A DNA stretch of 64,000 bases from Megaleporinus macrocephalus. Its lineage: Eukaryota > Chordata > Actinopteri > Characiformes > Anostomidae. Position 1 is the stretch's first letter. Every line of letters begins with the position of its first letter. The translations under genes and the position numbers were made by a program. The DNA is taken from assembly GCA_021613375.1 (NCBI GenBank), contig CM038726.1, forward strand, positions 16,256,841-16,320,840. Reading direction: 5' to 3'. The notes below the pieces were generated by a model that saw only the letters and a list, made by a program, of their open reading frames with translations, made no database searches and was not told where the DNA came from. Shown here one piece after another: positions 1 through 12,189 of the stretch.

Positions 1-513
1 TACCTCATTCTTACTCTCCTTCTCTCTATCTCTCATTCTCTATCTCCCTCTATCTCTCCACCTCATTCTCTCTACTTCATCTCATATCTTTCTCTATCTA
101 CCTCATTTTCTTTCTCTCTATCTCATTATCTCTCTCTATCTACCTCATTCTCTCTATATCTCTACCTTTTTCCCTCTCTCTATATCTCTCTACCTCATTT
201 TTTCACTCTCTCCACCTCATTCTCCTCATTCTCCTGCTACCTCATTCTGTCCCTCCCTCTACCTCTCTGTCTCATTCTCTCTCTCTATCTACATCATTCT
301 CTCTCTATTTGTGTACCTCATTCTCACTCACTCTCTCTCTACCTCATTCGCACCATTCTCCCTCTACCTCATTCTCTCTCTATCTCTACCTCATTCTCTC
401 TCGCTCTACCTCATTCCCTCTCTACCTCATTCTCTCTATCTCTACCTCATTCTGTCTCTCTCTCTCTACCTCATTCTTTCACTATCTTTCTACCTAATTC
501 TCTCTCCACCTCA

Positions 514-572
<59 letters not shown>

Positions 573-598
573 TTACTCACACACACACACACACACAC
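1..598. repeat. CT-rich simple-sequence tract with TACCTCATT motif
   Basis: The + strand is almost entirely pyrimidine, with TACCTCATTCTCTCTC-like words recurring at irregular spacing. It resolves into pure (CT)n at about 507-567 and then (AC)n at about 578-598. The long frames on both strands are made of Ser/Leu or Arg/Glu runs and are low-complexity shadows, not genes. The tract begins before the window. Confidence 0.9.
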
Positions 599-600
599 AT

Positions 601-1055
601 TCTTAGCAGGGTTTGAATTGAGGCAGGGTGGAGGTATCTTGGACCTCTCATATAAGTAAAGGGACCCCTTATTAGACGAGAGAGGCAAAACTGAGCTTGG
701 GTGTTGGGGAGCTTTGGGTTATTTTCTCGAATAAAATATGCATTTATTTGACACAATGAATGCCCTCAGTGAGGTGGCCTTTTCTACATTTGCAGCATGT
801 TCCACATTACATTCCTCCCCCTGGATAAACTGTAAACTTGCCCAGCCCGAATTCATAATGTAGCCGCACAATGAAAAGCACTGAGCTGTGTCGCCGTGGC
901 TTAAAAACGAGTTAAGCTTGAGCAAATCTCAAATTGCAGAAAAGTGTCAGCCATGAAGGCAGTACATGTTGTTAGCAGCCATGAAAAACACCCACCAGCC
1001 ACTTCACTAAATCCACCTGCTTGTATCTACACTCAATGTCCCTTGTATCAGATCT
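601..1055. other. No gene seen
   Basis: Ordinary mixed-composition sequence with frequent stops in all frames. No splice-bounded coding stretch or repeat of known type was recognised. Confidence 0.5.
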
Positions 1056-1057
1056 AC

Positions 1058-2195
1058 CTACCATATAGGAGCACTTCGTAGTTCTACACTTACAGACTGT
1101 AGTCCGTCTGTTTCTCTGCATACTTTTGTTAATCACCTATCTGCCTGTTCCTTTGAGGTCAGGACCCCCACTGGACCCCCACAGAACAGGTATTGTTTGT
1201 GTGGTAAATCGTTCTCAGCACTGCAGTAACACTGACGTGGTACTGGTTTAAGTGGATCAGACCCAGCAGTGCTTCTGGAGTGTTTACACCTCAGTGTCAT
1301 CGCTGGACTGAGAATAGTCCACCAACCAAAGATATCCAGTCAACAGTGTCCTGTGGGCAACAAACTGTGCAGCAATGGTTGAGTTAATGTTTGTGATTTT
1401 ACATCTACAAGGTAGACGTGCCTAATAGTGGAGAGTGAGTGGACACAGTGGGTGTGTCTTAAAACCTAGTGAGTGTCTAAGTAGGCTGTCTATGTAGGCA
1501 GCTGTGTAAGTAGCAGCGTTCTCTCCTCATAAACAGATTACTGAGACGCTCTAGTTAGAGAGAGACTGCATCACGGCTTGTTCCCGCTCACTGCAGCACA
1601 CGACTGGTGGTTTAGCTGGTTGCTAAGCTACCGTCTGGCATCCAAAACAATAGCCCGAGGCTTAAAAATCCGCTAGCATTAATGCTAATGGCTCCAGTAT
1701 AAACTGCTAAATGGTCAATGACTCGTTAAAAAGTTGTAAATAAAATACTGTTTTGTGTGATTATATGACAAGAAACACATTAAAACACCAGAGAGAATCG
1801 AAATAACTTCACTTAAACGACTTCACTGCTCGTAGATTTGCCTGTGTTGTATCATGGGATTGTCTTAGCAGCTGAGGAAGCATCTGATGCTTCCTTAAAA
1901 TCAGGCCAAATTAAGGTTCCTCAGTAGACAGCGTGTTTCAGGTATATAAGAATTGGGGCAGCCTACATGTCGGGAGCACATACTATGACGTAAAATGCTG
2001 CCTATGTAGGAGCTACCTAGGTTTTAAGACACACCCAGTGTTTAAAAACTCCAGCAGCACTGCTGTCTAGTGCACTTGTAACCAGCACAACACACACTAA
2101 CACACACTGCCATAACATATCGCTGCAGTGCTGAGAATGACCCACCACCCAAATAAAACGTGCTCTGTGGTGGTCCTGTAGAGGCTTTTACACTA
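1058..2195. mobile_element. Fold-back (long inverted repeat) element, copy 1
   Basis: The left arm (about 1180-1300, with AGTGGATCAGACCCAGCAGTG) is the imperfect reverse complement of the right arm (about 2036-2180, with GCTGCAGTGCTGAGAATGAC). The same layout occurs at 35028-35485 and, more decayed, at 49190-49560. There is no coding capacity, so it is non-autonomous. The core holds the motif CTACAAGGTAGACGTGCCTA, reverse complement of the core amplified at 16550-17495. This copy is split by the MITE at 1451-2035. Confidence 0.7.
1451..2035. mobile_element. MITE with 19-bp perfect terminal inverted repeats, nested in the fold-back element
   Basis: The ends are GGTGTGTCTTAAAACCTAG (1451-1469) and its exact reverse complement (2017-2035). 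CAGTG flanks both sides (1446-1450 and 2036-2040), a 5-bp target duplication. Removing the insert leaves CACAGTGTTTAAAAACTCC, matching the uninterrupted site in the other fold-back copies (CACAGTTTTTAAAACTCC near 35350). It has no transposase. The superfamily is not determined, since a 5-bp duplication does not fit a standard hAT or Tc1 element. Confidence 0.85.
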
Positions 2196-3465
2196 TACTG
2201 GTATAAATCTATGATTGTTTTTTCTGAGTTGAAAGAGATGAGGTAAGGAGAAAGTAGCATTAGCGGAGCTAACAGACCATTAGCATTCGTCTGCTTAGCT
2301 AAAAGGCTTTACTGTGTGTGAATTTCAAGACACACAACATGGCTGGCTTTCCGTGCTCTCATTATGGGTGTAATTTAATGCCGTGTTTGCCAGAGGAGCA
2401 GAGTAACTAGTTATGTTTACTCAGTGTTGTTTCAGATCCTAATCCCTTTTCTTCTACTCGAATACATTACCGAGCACAGGAATGTACTCAGTGAAGGAAT
2501 TAGCATCTACCTCTGAATGGCAAAAATGTAACTGTGTTCAACATTTTCATGTTTTGTTTGCTTCGTCTGTACTGTCTGGACACTGGTCACTGTGAGTAAA
2601 GCTTAAGCATTTTTTAAAGCTAAAGAGTCAGTAAAGTACAGAGTAAAGTATCTGTCTCAGCTGGTACATTAAATATCATTATATCATGTTATTGTATTAT
2701 ATATTTTAATCAAATATTAATTATTAATTTCACGAGGTCTATATACTACTTCACCCGATTGTACAACATGGTTTTGGGTCCTGCCAAGTCAATGAGGGTG
2801 TCATAAATGGGTTTTTGCATATAACATTTTTTTTTTGGCCCCTCACTGCTAATGTTTTTAACCATACTTTCTGTGGAGTAGAGTTGAAATAAATTTAGAA
2901 AGGAAGAAAGTACTTACTCAAAATTTGGAACCAATGTTTTAATAAAATAAGACCCATTTGCTTGTAGAAGCATGTATAAAATGATTAGTATGAAATGTAT
3001 TAATAAAGCCAGTGTTTGATGCATCCAGAATGGTGAACCGACCAGTGGACTGATAATTTTGTATAATATCAGGAATGTTATAGTACTTTCATATGCAGAA
3101 TGCCTCATGTGGTCAAATGATTATAAATTGATAAGTACACTAATTTCTTATTGTGTACATAAGTACTTGACATATAGAGTATAATATCTAAACATTAGTT
3201 TTTGTATGTGATATATAGCATTTAAATCTATATTGTTGTGTATTAGTTGACTTGTACTCATAAACTACTGCTTCAAAACTGCTTGAAAACACTTGGTAGC
3301 CAATATTATGTGACTTTTTTTGTTATTAGATTATGACCCCGTGTGATTCCCATGACTTTATGGAGCTACATTGTGAGTCACAGTCATGCTAGAAAAGAAC
3401 AGGTTCTTCTGTAAACTATGAATTAGTTGGAAGCATATAATTCTCCAAAATGTCTTGGTCAGCTA
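2196..3465. other. No gene seen
   Basis: AT-rich non-coding sequence. Short frames only, with no recognised family, splice-bounded exon or tandem repeat. Confidence 0.5.
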
Positions 3466-3469
3466 AAGC

Positions 3470-3880
3470 GTTATAGTTTCTGTTCACTGGAAATAAAAGG
3501 GTCTAGAGGGTCAACCCTTGAAAAACAACTCATCACTCCACAGAACGTGTTTTCACTACTTCAGAGTCTTTACACCATTTTGTCCGACGCTTAGCATTGT
3601 GCTTGCTGATGTAGGGCTTGCTTGCTGCAGCTTGGCCATGGAAACTCATGCCATAAAGCTCCCAGCACTGTCTGTGTGCTGATGTTGATGCCAGAGGTGG
3701 TTTGAAATGGGCTATTGCGTCAGCAGAGTGTGGACGACGTTTTTACGAACTGTGCACTTCAGCACTCACTGACCCAGCTCTGTAATATAACGAGGTCTGA
3801 CACTCTGCTGCGGTTCCTAAGCGCTTGCACTTTTGAATAATACCACTCACAGTTGATGATGGAAGGGATCTAGGAGGGAC
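3470..3880 (-). pseudogene. Decayed Tc1-like transposase fragment
   Basis: Reverse-strand translation gives short pieces characteristic of Tc1 transposases, in N-to-C order from right to left. They are a helix-turn-helix-like STVSGII..KRLGT piece near 3830, a segment resembling the second DNA-binding domain in the middle, and a piece resembling the start of the catalytic DDE region near 3530. Stops and frameshifts separate them and no full frame remains. The family call is from recognised Tc1 motifs. Terminal inverted repeats were not located. Confidence 0.6.
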
Positions 3881-3988
3881 GACTTGTGTTTCAGTTTACA
3901 CACAGTGTAAAAAGCAACTGGCACATTTAATTTATGGAAGTTGAGACATTTGAGCATTTGTGAAAAAAACAATTTGTGTGTGTGCGTG

Positions 3989-4118
<130 letters not shown>

Positions 4119-4322
4119 TTAAGTTTTCTACATCATTTGAACACTCTAATGACCGTTTACGTTGTGTGACAATGTCATGGTGATTGGACCAATAGAAGTG
4201 CTCCAAAACGGCTTGGACAAATTTTCGGTTCCATTGACTTACATTGAAAGTAAAGTATGTTTTTTGTCTCTCCTGTAAAGTTGCAATTTTGGAGATACTT
4301 ATTTTTCATTGTACAGCAACGA
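4119..4322. mobile_element. TCGCTGTCC-family MITE, copy A (one end missing)
   Basis: Contains the family landmarks TTTTCTACATCATTTGAAC, GGACCAATAGAA, TTCCATTGACTTACATTGAA and TCTCTCCTGTAAAGTTGCAA, ending near TTTTTCATTGTACAGCAAC. The left terminus is replaced by the TA microsatellite. A short further piece of the family (TTTTGGAGCATTTCTATTGG) follows at about 4337-4385. Confidence 0.75.
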
Positions 4323-4399
4323 ACAGTCTTAATCATTTTGGAGCATTTCTATTGGTCCGTTTATCATGAAACTTCCACAGGTTATAACAAGAAGCTGTG

Positions 4400-5250
4400 T
4401 TTAAATGATAAAGAGAAAAAACAAATATAAAATGAAATGGAAAAATGAAAAAAACTATATATAAAAAAAATATATAAATGATGTAGGTTTATGTGAAAGT
4501 AACCTTCAGAATGAATATGTAGGCTCGAATTTTCAATCTTTCTATCTAATAAGAATTAAAGAGGTTTTGTTACCGATATTTGTAAACCTGTGTTTTTGAA
4601 GTTCTGTGGCAACAAGACATCACACTGAGGTTTTACTGAATGTGGCTGTTGCTGTGTGTCCTAATTGGTGGTTTGTTTCTGACACATGTAGCCTCAGTTC
4701 AGGCACAGTTGATTTAGAGGTTTGATTGCTTAAGCCGACTCCTGGCCTCCAGCATTCCAGTTAAAAGAGTTTCTGTGCCATCTGAGGCAAAGTTTAATGC
4801 AGGCATACACACACACATGCACGTACGCATGTGCACACTCTTACCTTTCACTTATCTGCCCACGGCTAGGTAGGCGTCCTCTCAGGAGCTGGAACTGGAG
4901 GAGCGGTACAGTTGGGCAGGTTGGGATAAATGCATAAGAGAGAATACAGAAACCACACACAGCAGACAGGGCAGGGTGTTATGGTTGTTGAGGAAAGAAC
5001 ACGCTTGTTTATTGGCCCTCCTGCTCAAGAGTCACTCCAGTTTTGATAAAGGGACATACATCAAACAGGCTTTTCTTTAACCCTAATACTTCTTTCTGCA
5101 GGCTCTGTATTGGCCATTCAGCAAACAGAATGGAAATCACTGCAGATATTTTTAACTAATTTAATGAAAACTATATATTTTCTGCATATGCTGTTATTAG
5201 CTTCATTAGGACACAGTTGGTTGTCTGTGTGTGGAATGTTGTGCTGCACT
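4400..5250. other. No gene seen
   Basis: Mixed sequence with no recognised exon. Short CA-rich runs occur near 4808-4840. Confidence 0.5.
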
Positions 5251-5254
5251 GCAA

Positions 5255-6450
5255 ACAAAAAAACTTAAAGAAGGGGCGTGAGACCCCTTTTTGTAAAAGT
5301 AGTTTTAAAGGAGAGGAGTGGGACCCCTTGTTGTAAAACGTCGCTGTCCAATGAAAAACATGTATCCTCATTTTTGTCAATTTTGAGTTTTCTACATCAT
5401 TTGAATATGCCAATGGTCATTTACATTGTGTGAAAATTTTATGATGAATGGACCAATAGAATTGCTCAAAAATAGCTTGGAAAAAATTCCGGTTCCATTG
5501 ACTTACATTGAAAGTAAAGTACGTTTTTGGTCTCTCCTGTAAAACTGCAAATTTAAAGATACTTGTTTTTCATAGTACAGTGAAGGAAAGCAGTTTGAAA
5601 GGAGAGGAGTGAGACCCTTTGCTGAAAAAGCTGTTTGAAAGGAGAGGAGTGAGACCTCTTGCTGTAAATGCAGTTTGAAAGGAGAGGAGTGAAACCCCTT
5701 GCTGTAAATGTAGTTTTAAAGGAGAGGAGTGAGACCTATTCTTGTAAAAATAGTTAAAGAGAGGAGAAGTGAGACCAATAGCTGTAAATGCAGTTTGAAG
5801 GGAGAGGAGTGAGACCCCTTGTTGAAAAAGCAGTTTGAAAGGAGAGGAGTGAGACCCCTTGCTGAAAAAGCAGTTTGAAAGGAGAGGAGTGAGACTTCCT
5901 GTTGTAAAAGCAGTTTGAAAGGAGAGGAGTGAGACCCCTTGTTGTAAAAGCAGTTCGAAAGGGGAGGAGTGAGACCTCCTGTTGTAAAAGCAGTTTAAAA
6001 GGAGAAGAGTGAGACCCCTTGTTGTAAAAGCAGTTTGAAAGGAGAGGAGTGAGACCCCTTGTTGTAAAAGCAGTTCGAAAGGGGAGGAGTGAGACCTCCT
6101 GTTGTAAAAGCAGTTTAAAAGGAGAAGAGTGAGACCCCTTGTTGTAAAAGCAGTTTGAAAGGGGAGGAGTGAGACCTGTTCTTGTAAAACAGTTTGAAAG
6201 GAGAGGAGTGGGACTCCTTGCTGTAAAAGCAGTTTGAAAGGGGAGGAGTGAGACCTCTTCTTGTAAAACAGTTTGAAAGGAGAGGAGTGGGACTCCTTGC
6301 TGTAAATGCTGTTTGAAAGGAAAGGAGTGAGACCCCCTGTGGTAAAATCTATTTACAATGAGAGGAGTGAGACCCCTTGTTGTAAAAATTGTTTTAAAAA
6401 AGTGGAGTGAGACATTTTGCTGTAAAATCAGTTTGAAAAGGGGTGGGGGA
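5255..6450. repeat. 40-bp minisatellite
   Basis: The unit consists of GTTGTAAAAGCAGTTTGAAA followed by GGAGAGGAGTGAGACCCCTT, repeated about 24 times. Units vary (GGGGAGGAGT, GAGACCTCCT, CTGAAAAAGC), and some blocks of two or three units recur at 80-120 bp. A MITE at 5339-5585 splits the left end. The unit is not a multiple of three and encodes no continuous peptide. Confidence 0.95.
5339..5585. mobile_element. TCGCTGTCC-family MITE, copy B (complete)
   Basis: Starts TCGCTGTCCAATGAAAAAC and ends TTTTTCATAGTACAGTGA, which are imperfect inverted repeats of about 25 bp. It lies inside the 40-bp minisatellite, whose units continue on both sides. It is non-coding. Confidence 0.8.
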
Positions 6451-6990
6451 TGGGGGTGAGAACACTTTATTATGGTTTTAACTCTTTTCTACCAATAGAT
6501 GTCGAGCAGTGTTTACATGTAAAGAGAAATGTATGATTACTGTAATCCACTGTAGACCGAGCGGCTCCGCTGGTTGACTAATCAGAACAGAGTGGGCGGG
6601 GCTTACAAACAAAGCAGCTGGAACAGCGTTTCAGATCAGGGGTGAATACAGACGTACAGTATGAGAAAATGTAAGCATGTAATAGTAGTAACAGGTTTCT
6701 TTTAAACACAGTAAAAACACTTTTATATAATTGAAGTCAAGTATGTTGCTGTTTAATTGCACAGATTTCCATCAAATGTATCAGGGCAATATGTCCAGTT
6801 AAATGTTCTAGCGCTACACAACAAGGTAGAATACCTTTAAATGTATTTACACACCAAAAACATTCTGTATTTTGGATTATGTTTCAGCTGGCAACAGTTC
6901 AGATACAGTGAATAGCTTCTGATTTCCTAAACAACCATGTAGGAAGATGTATCCTGTGGTCCTGCAAAAAGATGGTCAAAGGGTCTGAGG
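6451..6990. other. No gene seen
   Basis: Mixed sequence. A segment near 6570-6600 (CTAATCAGAACAGAGTGGGC) resembles one near 58145 (CAGTGAGAACAGAGTGGGCT), so at least part is an interspersed repeat. No exon seen. Confidence 0.45.
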
Positions 6991-6995
6991 AGTCC

Positions 6996-7247
6996 AGGGC
7001 TGTGTCTGAAACCACACCCTAGTTATCTTTTAGTGTTCTATTTTGTAGTGTTGTCGGAATTCTCAGTGGACAGTTAGATTCCCTATATATATTCAGTTTA
7101 TCGTTACCCACAATGCACCATACAACTAGTGAACAACCGATGTACACTACTTACAGATTGACGCCCCACTATGCATAGTAGTGTTCTACATAGAGCAGTC
7201 TATGTAGCGAACAGGGAACACGCTAACGAGTGGACCATTTCAGACAC
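6996..7247. mobile_element. Probable MITE
   Basis: Left end GGCTGTGTCTGAAACCAC and right end GGACCATTTCAGACAC form short imperfect inverted repeats around a non-coding core of about 250 bp. The GGCTGTGTC(T/C)GAAA terminus recalls common teleost MITEs. No clear target duplication could be assigned. Confidence 0.5.
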
Positions 7248-7249
7248 CT

Positions 7250-7925
7250 CCCAGATTTGCCTTGTTCCATAGCGTTGGGTGTGAGGGTAAGAAAGGAAGT
7301 GCAGAAAGTGATGCATAGTGCCCATTGTGCACACCTCCGGAGGCAGTGTTGTGATCTGCTGTTGCTGGGGTTATGGGCAATGAAAGTCAGTTGGCAAGCT
7401 GAATGTACTGAATGACCAGGTTATCCCATCGATTGATTGTTTTCATCCCTGATGGTCTGAGTATGTTCCAGATGAATCGGGAGCTGTTTGTGAAACAGTT
7501 TTTAAGGGTCCCATGAGCAGTCATTTTCACACTGTCCACTTCAGACACCTGACCGTGATGCCATTGCAAGTCATTTGGGAAGTGCCAAAGAAGATTTATG
7601 GACTAGCTGGACCCTCTCCCTTCATCAATACATGCATCTCTTGACAGAAATAAATGCTATGATGTTGAATGCGGTTGTCGAAGCAATGCAAATATGTGGT
7701 AATTCATGTAATCCAAGCTACAGGCAGTCCATTAAAGTATTAGTATGTGATAGGCAGTGTATATGTCTTTGTAACTTAGTGTCTTTTACAAGCTTCAGAC
7801 TCAGAACCAGAAAAAAACGTTATTGTGAATCACAGTTATCTTGGTACTAGTTTACCTCTATATGGGCGCTTTATGGAGTTGTTTACTTATTATTGGAGTT
7901 TATGGAGTTGTTTACTTATTATTGC
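7250..7925. other. No gene seen
   Basis: Frames of 60-90 codons occur here but lack splice context or recognisable protein features. A short direct duplication (GGAGTTGTTTACTTATTATT) occurs at about 7875-7925. Confidence 0.4.
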
Positions 7926-7929
7926 AGAG

Positions 7930-8245
7930 TAGGGGTGTAAGAAAATATTGAAATATTGAATATCGGGATATTATGTTGTGTGATACTGTTTCGATTCTCA
8001 AAAAACAGTAGATGGCAGTGTTGTAATCCATTTTCAGCTCCACTCCAACATTAACAAGCAGCACAAGGGTGCAATGCCATTGTAAGCATTGGCAAACCTG
8101 TTCATATAGTGGTGTGTTTTAATAGTAGGATTTAAAAAAATGCAACATATCACATATCATGTCGCAGCATATGGCGATATATTGAATTGTGACCTCTGTA
8201 TCACGATACATATTGTATCGCCAGGTTCTTGCCAATACACAGCTC
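7930..8245. mobile_element. Possible hAT-like non-autonomous element
   Basis: Begins TAGGGGTGTAAGAAAATATTG. It contains repeated ATATCG and GATACATATTGTATCG palindromic words toward its right side. This resembles the AGGGGTGTAA...CGATAC repeats common in fish, recognised by composition only. Ends and target duplication are not established. Confidence 0.35.
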
Positions 8246-8249
8246 TATT

Positions 8250-9125
8250 GCAAAGGTATAGACAGACAAGTAAACTTCACATTTGCCTTTGTGGAAGAGA
8301 TATTTTATTTTTTCATGATCTGCTAAAAGACAAACATGCTTTATGTTTCCCTCTCTGTTTGATATTAAAACATGTCAAATAAAGTGGGAGAAGACTCAAA
8401 TCTGTTATTAGACAGCATTCATTACCTACTTGACTGTTATTATATTGAAATAATTATGTGTAGCTGTATAGCAACACATTTATAGTACTGTTAGATGTGC
8501 ACACATCCTCTACCATTGCTGGAACGTCTTTAAAAATAGCACTCTGATGTCTTTTTTTCATTCTGAGATGATGTAATTATACCCACAACTGGATTTTAAG
8601 GACATTTCTGCAGAAGACATTTATTTTCGCCCCTTCGTTGCCAAATGTAAATTGATTTAGCCACTGGTGCAGGTTGGATTTTCAGATTAATTAGCAGCTA
8701 ATTTGCTCCTAAAAGCATTTTCGCACCAAAAAGAAGGCCTATCCGAGTCGTTTTCAATCCAATAACCCATGATCTGCACATTTTGAGGTTGTTTCTGCTC
8801 TGATTCACCTCATCCAGCTCATGAATCAAACCATTGATGAGTTGAATGAGGCATGTTATAAGAGTTAATATGCAAACATTTGCAAAGCAAATGAAGTTCC
8901 TGGAGTGGGAGCTATTGGTCTGTCTGGTTAGATTCTCAGTGCTGTGGATTCTAGACCTTTATTTGATATCGTATTTGGCTTTATAAGTAGAGAGAGATAT
9001 TTTATTGTGATTTGAAATTAATGAAACATTTATGTTTACACAACAAAACATCAGAGCAGATGCATTTTTCATTAAATGAATGCAGCCCAGTGAGAGTAAA
9101 TCCTATAGCTATGAAAGATTGAAGT
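8250..9125. other. No gene seen
   Basis: Non-coding mixed sequence without recognisable repeat or exon. Confidence 0.5.
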
Positions 9126-9131
9126 GAAGAA

Positions 9132-10195
9132 TTTGGTCACACTTTATTTGAAGTGGCACTTTTAAGATGAAATAGATGCTCAACAGACTTTCAGTCACAT
9201 AACAACAACATATCAATGATGTAGCAACAATTTAGCATCTGCATCCATTCAGCAGATTATTAAGAGACTTTTAGAACTTTCAGTTTACTCAGTTGTTTCA
9301 CTTTATTTGGTGGGTCTACATTCATATATGTAGATATTCAGAAGAGAACATGTAACAGATATAATACAGACCATCACCACCTTCTCAACAAACTGTTATA
9401 GACATGCTGCTTACAGCGCCCTGTAACTGAAGTTGAACTGGATCATTGGTTAGTCAAGTTAGTCAGGATTAGGGCCAGACTGAGGGTTGGGATTAGGTTT
9501 TGGGTAAAGGTAAAGGCTAGGACTAGATTAGGGTCAGGATTAGGATTACGTTTTCGGTTGAGGTGAAGGCTAGGGCTGAATTAGGGCCAGGGTTAGGATT
9601 AGCCTTTGGGGTTAAGGTAAGGGCTAGGACAAGATTAGAGCCAGGGTTAGGGTTAGGATTAGGTTTGGGGTTAAGGTAAAGGCTAAAACTAGATTAGGGC
9701 CAGGGTTAGGGTTGGGATTAGGTTTTCGGATAAGGTGAAGGTTAGGACTACATTAAGGCCAGACTGAGGGTTAGGAATAGGTTTTGGGTCAAGGTGAAAG
9801 CCAGGACTAGATTAGGGCCAGACTAAGGGTAAAGATTAGATCTTGGGTTGAGGTCGAGGCTATGACTAGATTAGGGCCAGAATGATGTTCTAGGCATTAC
9901 GTTTTGGGTTGAGTTTGAGGTTAGGGTCAGGATTAAGGCAAGGGTTAGGGTCAGGATTAGGTTTGTGGTTGAGGTGAAGGCTAGCATTAGGATTCAGGGT
10001 CTGGTTAGTTTTTGGTTATTGCTTTATGAAACTTACTAATTAACATCTGCTTAGTGAAGGTACTGTATCAACAATACATTTTCAAGGTATTTACTTCAGT
10101 GTATTCACTGAGGCTTCACCGCTGCTACGTCACTGATACTCTGTTAATAATTATTTACAAAAGACCACTGAGAACGAAGTATTACCAAAAAATCT
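9132..10195. mobile_element. Possible non-autonomous element carrying an internal minisatellite
   Basis: The left edge TTTGGTCACACTTTATTTGA and right edge GAAGTATTACCAAAA have TTTGGT(C/A)A-type ends in inverted orientation, as in common fish repeats that begin TTTGGTCACACTTTATTT. The telomere-like array at 9440-9990 sits between them. The pairing is inference from the ends. Confidence 0.3.
9440..9990. repeat. Degenerate telomere-like minisatellite, about 60-bp unit
   Basis: Words such as AGGGTTAGGGTTAGGATTAG, TTAAGGTAAAGGCTAG and GACTAGATTAGGGCCAG recur about nine times. Embedded TTAGGG hexamers occur one to three in a row rather than as a pure array, so this is a minisatellite of telomere-like composition rather than a fresh interstitial telomere. 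Confidence 0.85.
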
Positions 10196-10199
10196 GACC

Positions 10200-12185
10200 A
10201 TGGAGTGACACTTGCTGTGACACAAATCACAAGCTTAACTTCTGCAAAGTTTCAATCAAAATGATCCTCATAATGAGTCTTGGCTGCCAGGCGCCTGAGC
10301 AGATAATGTCAGACAGGGATGAAATACATCAGCTTGTCAATCATCCTTATTGTATCTACAATCCAGTTTCAGCTATGAATAGTGGTTTGCGACAACCTAT
10401 TCAACACGACTGATAGAACCAAAAGAAACGACTTTGAAATTCTGTAATATGCGTTTTTGAGGAGAGATCATATAAAACATGTTTTACTCTACATATAAAC
10501 TGTTAGTTAAGCCTACAGGTTCATTTATTTATTCAGATCTTTACAGGTGTTTATCCCAGAACCAGAAATAAAGCAGTTGACAAGCAGACATATTGTGCAG
10601 ACTATATGCTGTATAGATACATAGTTAGATACTAAGCAGTGAGGGAAGGTATAACTTTGTAGACTATATAATATATGTACTATACATCTGTGCTGACCTG
10701 TATTTAAATGAAAACAGTACAAAGACATCTTATGTTCTACAATTACAGGCCCTTTCTGAGATGTATGTCTACAACTGGTTCAAAAGAAAATAATATTTGG
10801 TCCATTTAAGACTGGTAATGAGGGAACATGAAACATGGACATCCAGGAAATCCTAGTCTTTTATGAGCACGGATGGCTCAAGTCAGTAAATAAACATTGT
10901 AAGAATGATCTTCCTCACAACTGCATGGATTTTAGGTGAATAGAATTATCCCTTCCTGTAAGTTTAATGGTTGTTGTTTTAAATATAATATAAAATTTTT
11001 GGCATAGAATTTAGCAACAATATGTCTTCTTTATGAATGATTATCAAGTCAATTAACTTTCAGTACTTCTCTAAGCTTAGGGTTAAAATGTATTGTGTGT
11101 GGTGCTTGATGGTACAGTAAAGATAGAAGAAGAAGATCAAAGTTACCATATTTGCAGTGGTATTAACATATTACAGTTGATTACTATTGTGTATATGCCG
11201 CTTTAAGACATAGTTTCATTTTGGATTTGTAATGAATGTTTGGTTTTGGAACCATTTCAGCACTGTACAGTTACACCAGTAAGGTTCTATTAGGCTTCAG
11301 CTTGACACACACAAGGCTAAACCATCTGTGTGTTAAATATCCGATACCTATTTCTGTCCTGTGGTCACCCAAAGCATAAAGCTGGGACCTACATGTATAC
11401 TGCATCTTCTCGCCTATAAACACACTCCCTGAGAGTTATTTTAACCGACTGAGTGTTTAAATTATTATTATTTCTCTTTTTTATCATTCTGCCAAGTCTT
11501 ATCCTGACAATTCATATCATATCTGCCAAGCAGTTCAGAAGAAGAAACATAAGTGTGTGTTTGTTTGTCTGATTGTTTTTAGGATACCAAAATGTCTCTG
11601 CAAGCATTGCTCGCACAAATATGACATGCATAGTAAAATAATCAAAAGGAGCCTGTGACTTCATCAAAGAAATCAGTGTCTAAAGGATGCAAAACCACAT
11701 CTAGATATGTAATAATTGGCCACTATTACCAAAGGTATGCTTGGGGGAAAATTTGTACAGCATTCGATGAACAGAACACCTTGTCCACTGTTAAACATGA
11801 GCTTAGATCTATGACATATGTGGAAAAATGGCATCCATGTATTCTTAGCACATTTTGAAAGCAAATATGACAGTCATGTAGAAAAGAAACTTGCTTTTAC
11901 AACAAATACAACACTCTAAGAAACAAGAAGGTGATGCTCACAGTCCCCTGATCTGTACATGTATGTGGGTAGAGCTTAAACATTTTATGCCCCAAAGACG
12001 CCCAAGAATATATATTTTTTTTCTAAAGCCAGAATAGAAAGATTCCCAGCCATGAAACATTTCTGCTTTGATGTATTGCAAAGAGGGTGTTGCTAAATAT
12101 TGACATACTAGGATATTTTCCCTTGGGCGCATGATCCAATTACTATTTTAATGTAATTTTTTTTTGTATTCTCTCTATGTCAACC
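10200..12185. other. No gene seen
   Basis: About 2 kb of AT-rich sequence. Frames under 70 codons on both strands overlap one another and have no recognisable domain. No tandem repeat noted. Confidence 0.5.
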
Positions 12186-12189
12186 AAAT

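Noticed and set aside
9440..9990. True interstitial telomere from a chromosome fusion
   Set aside because: TTAGGG hexamers are not in a continuous array; they are scattered within a unit of about 60 bp.
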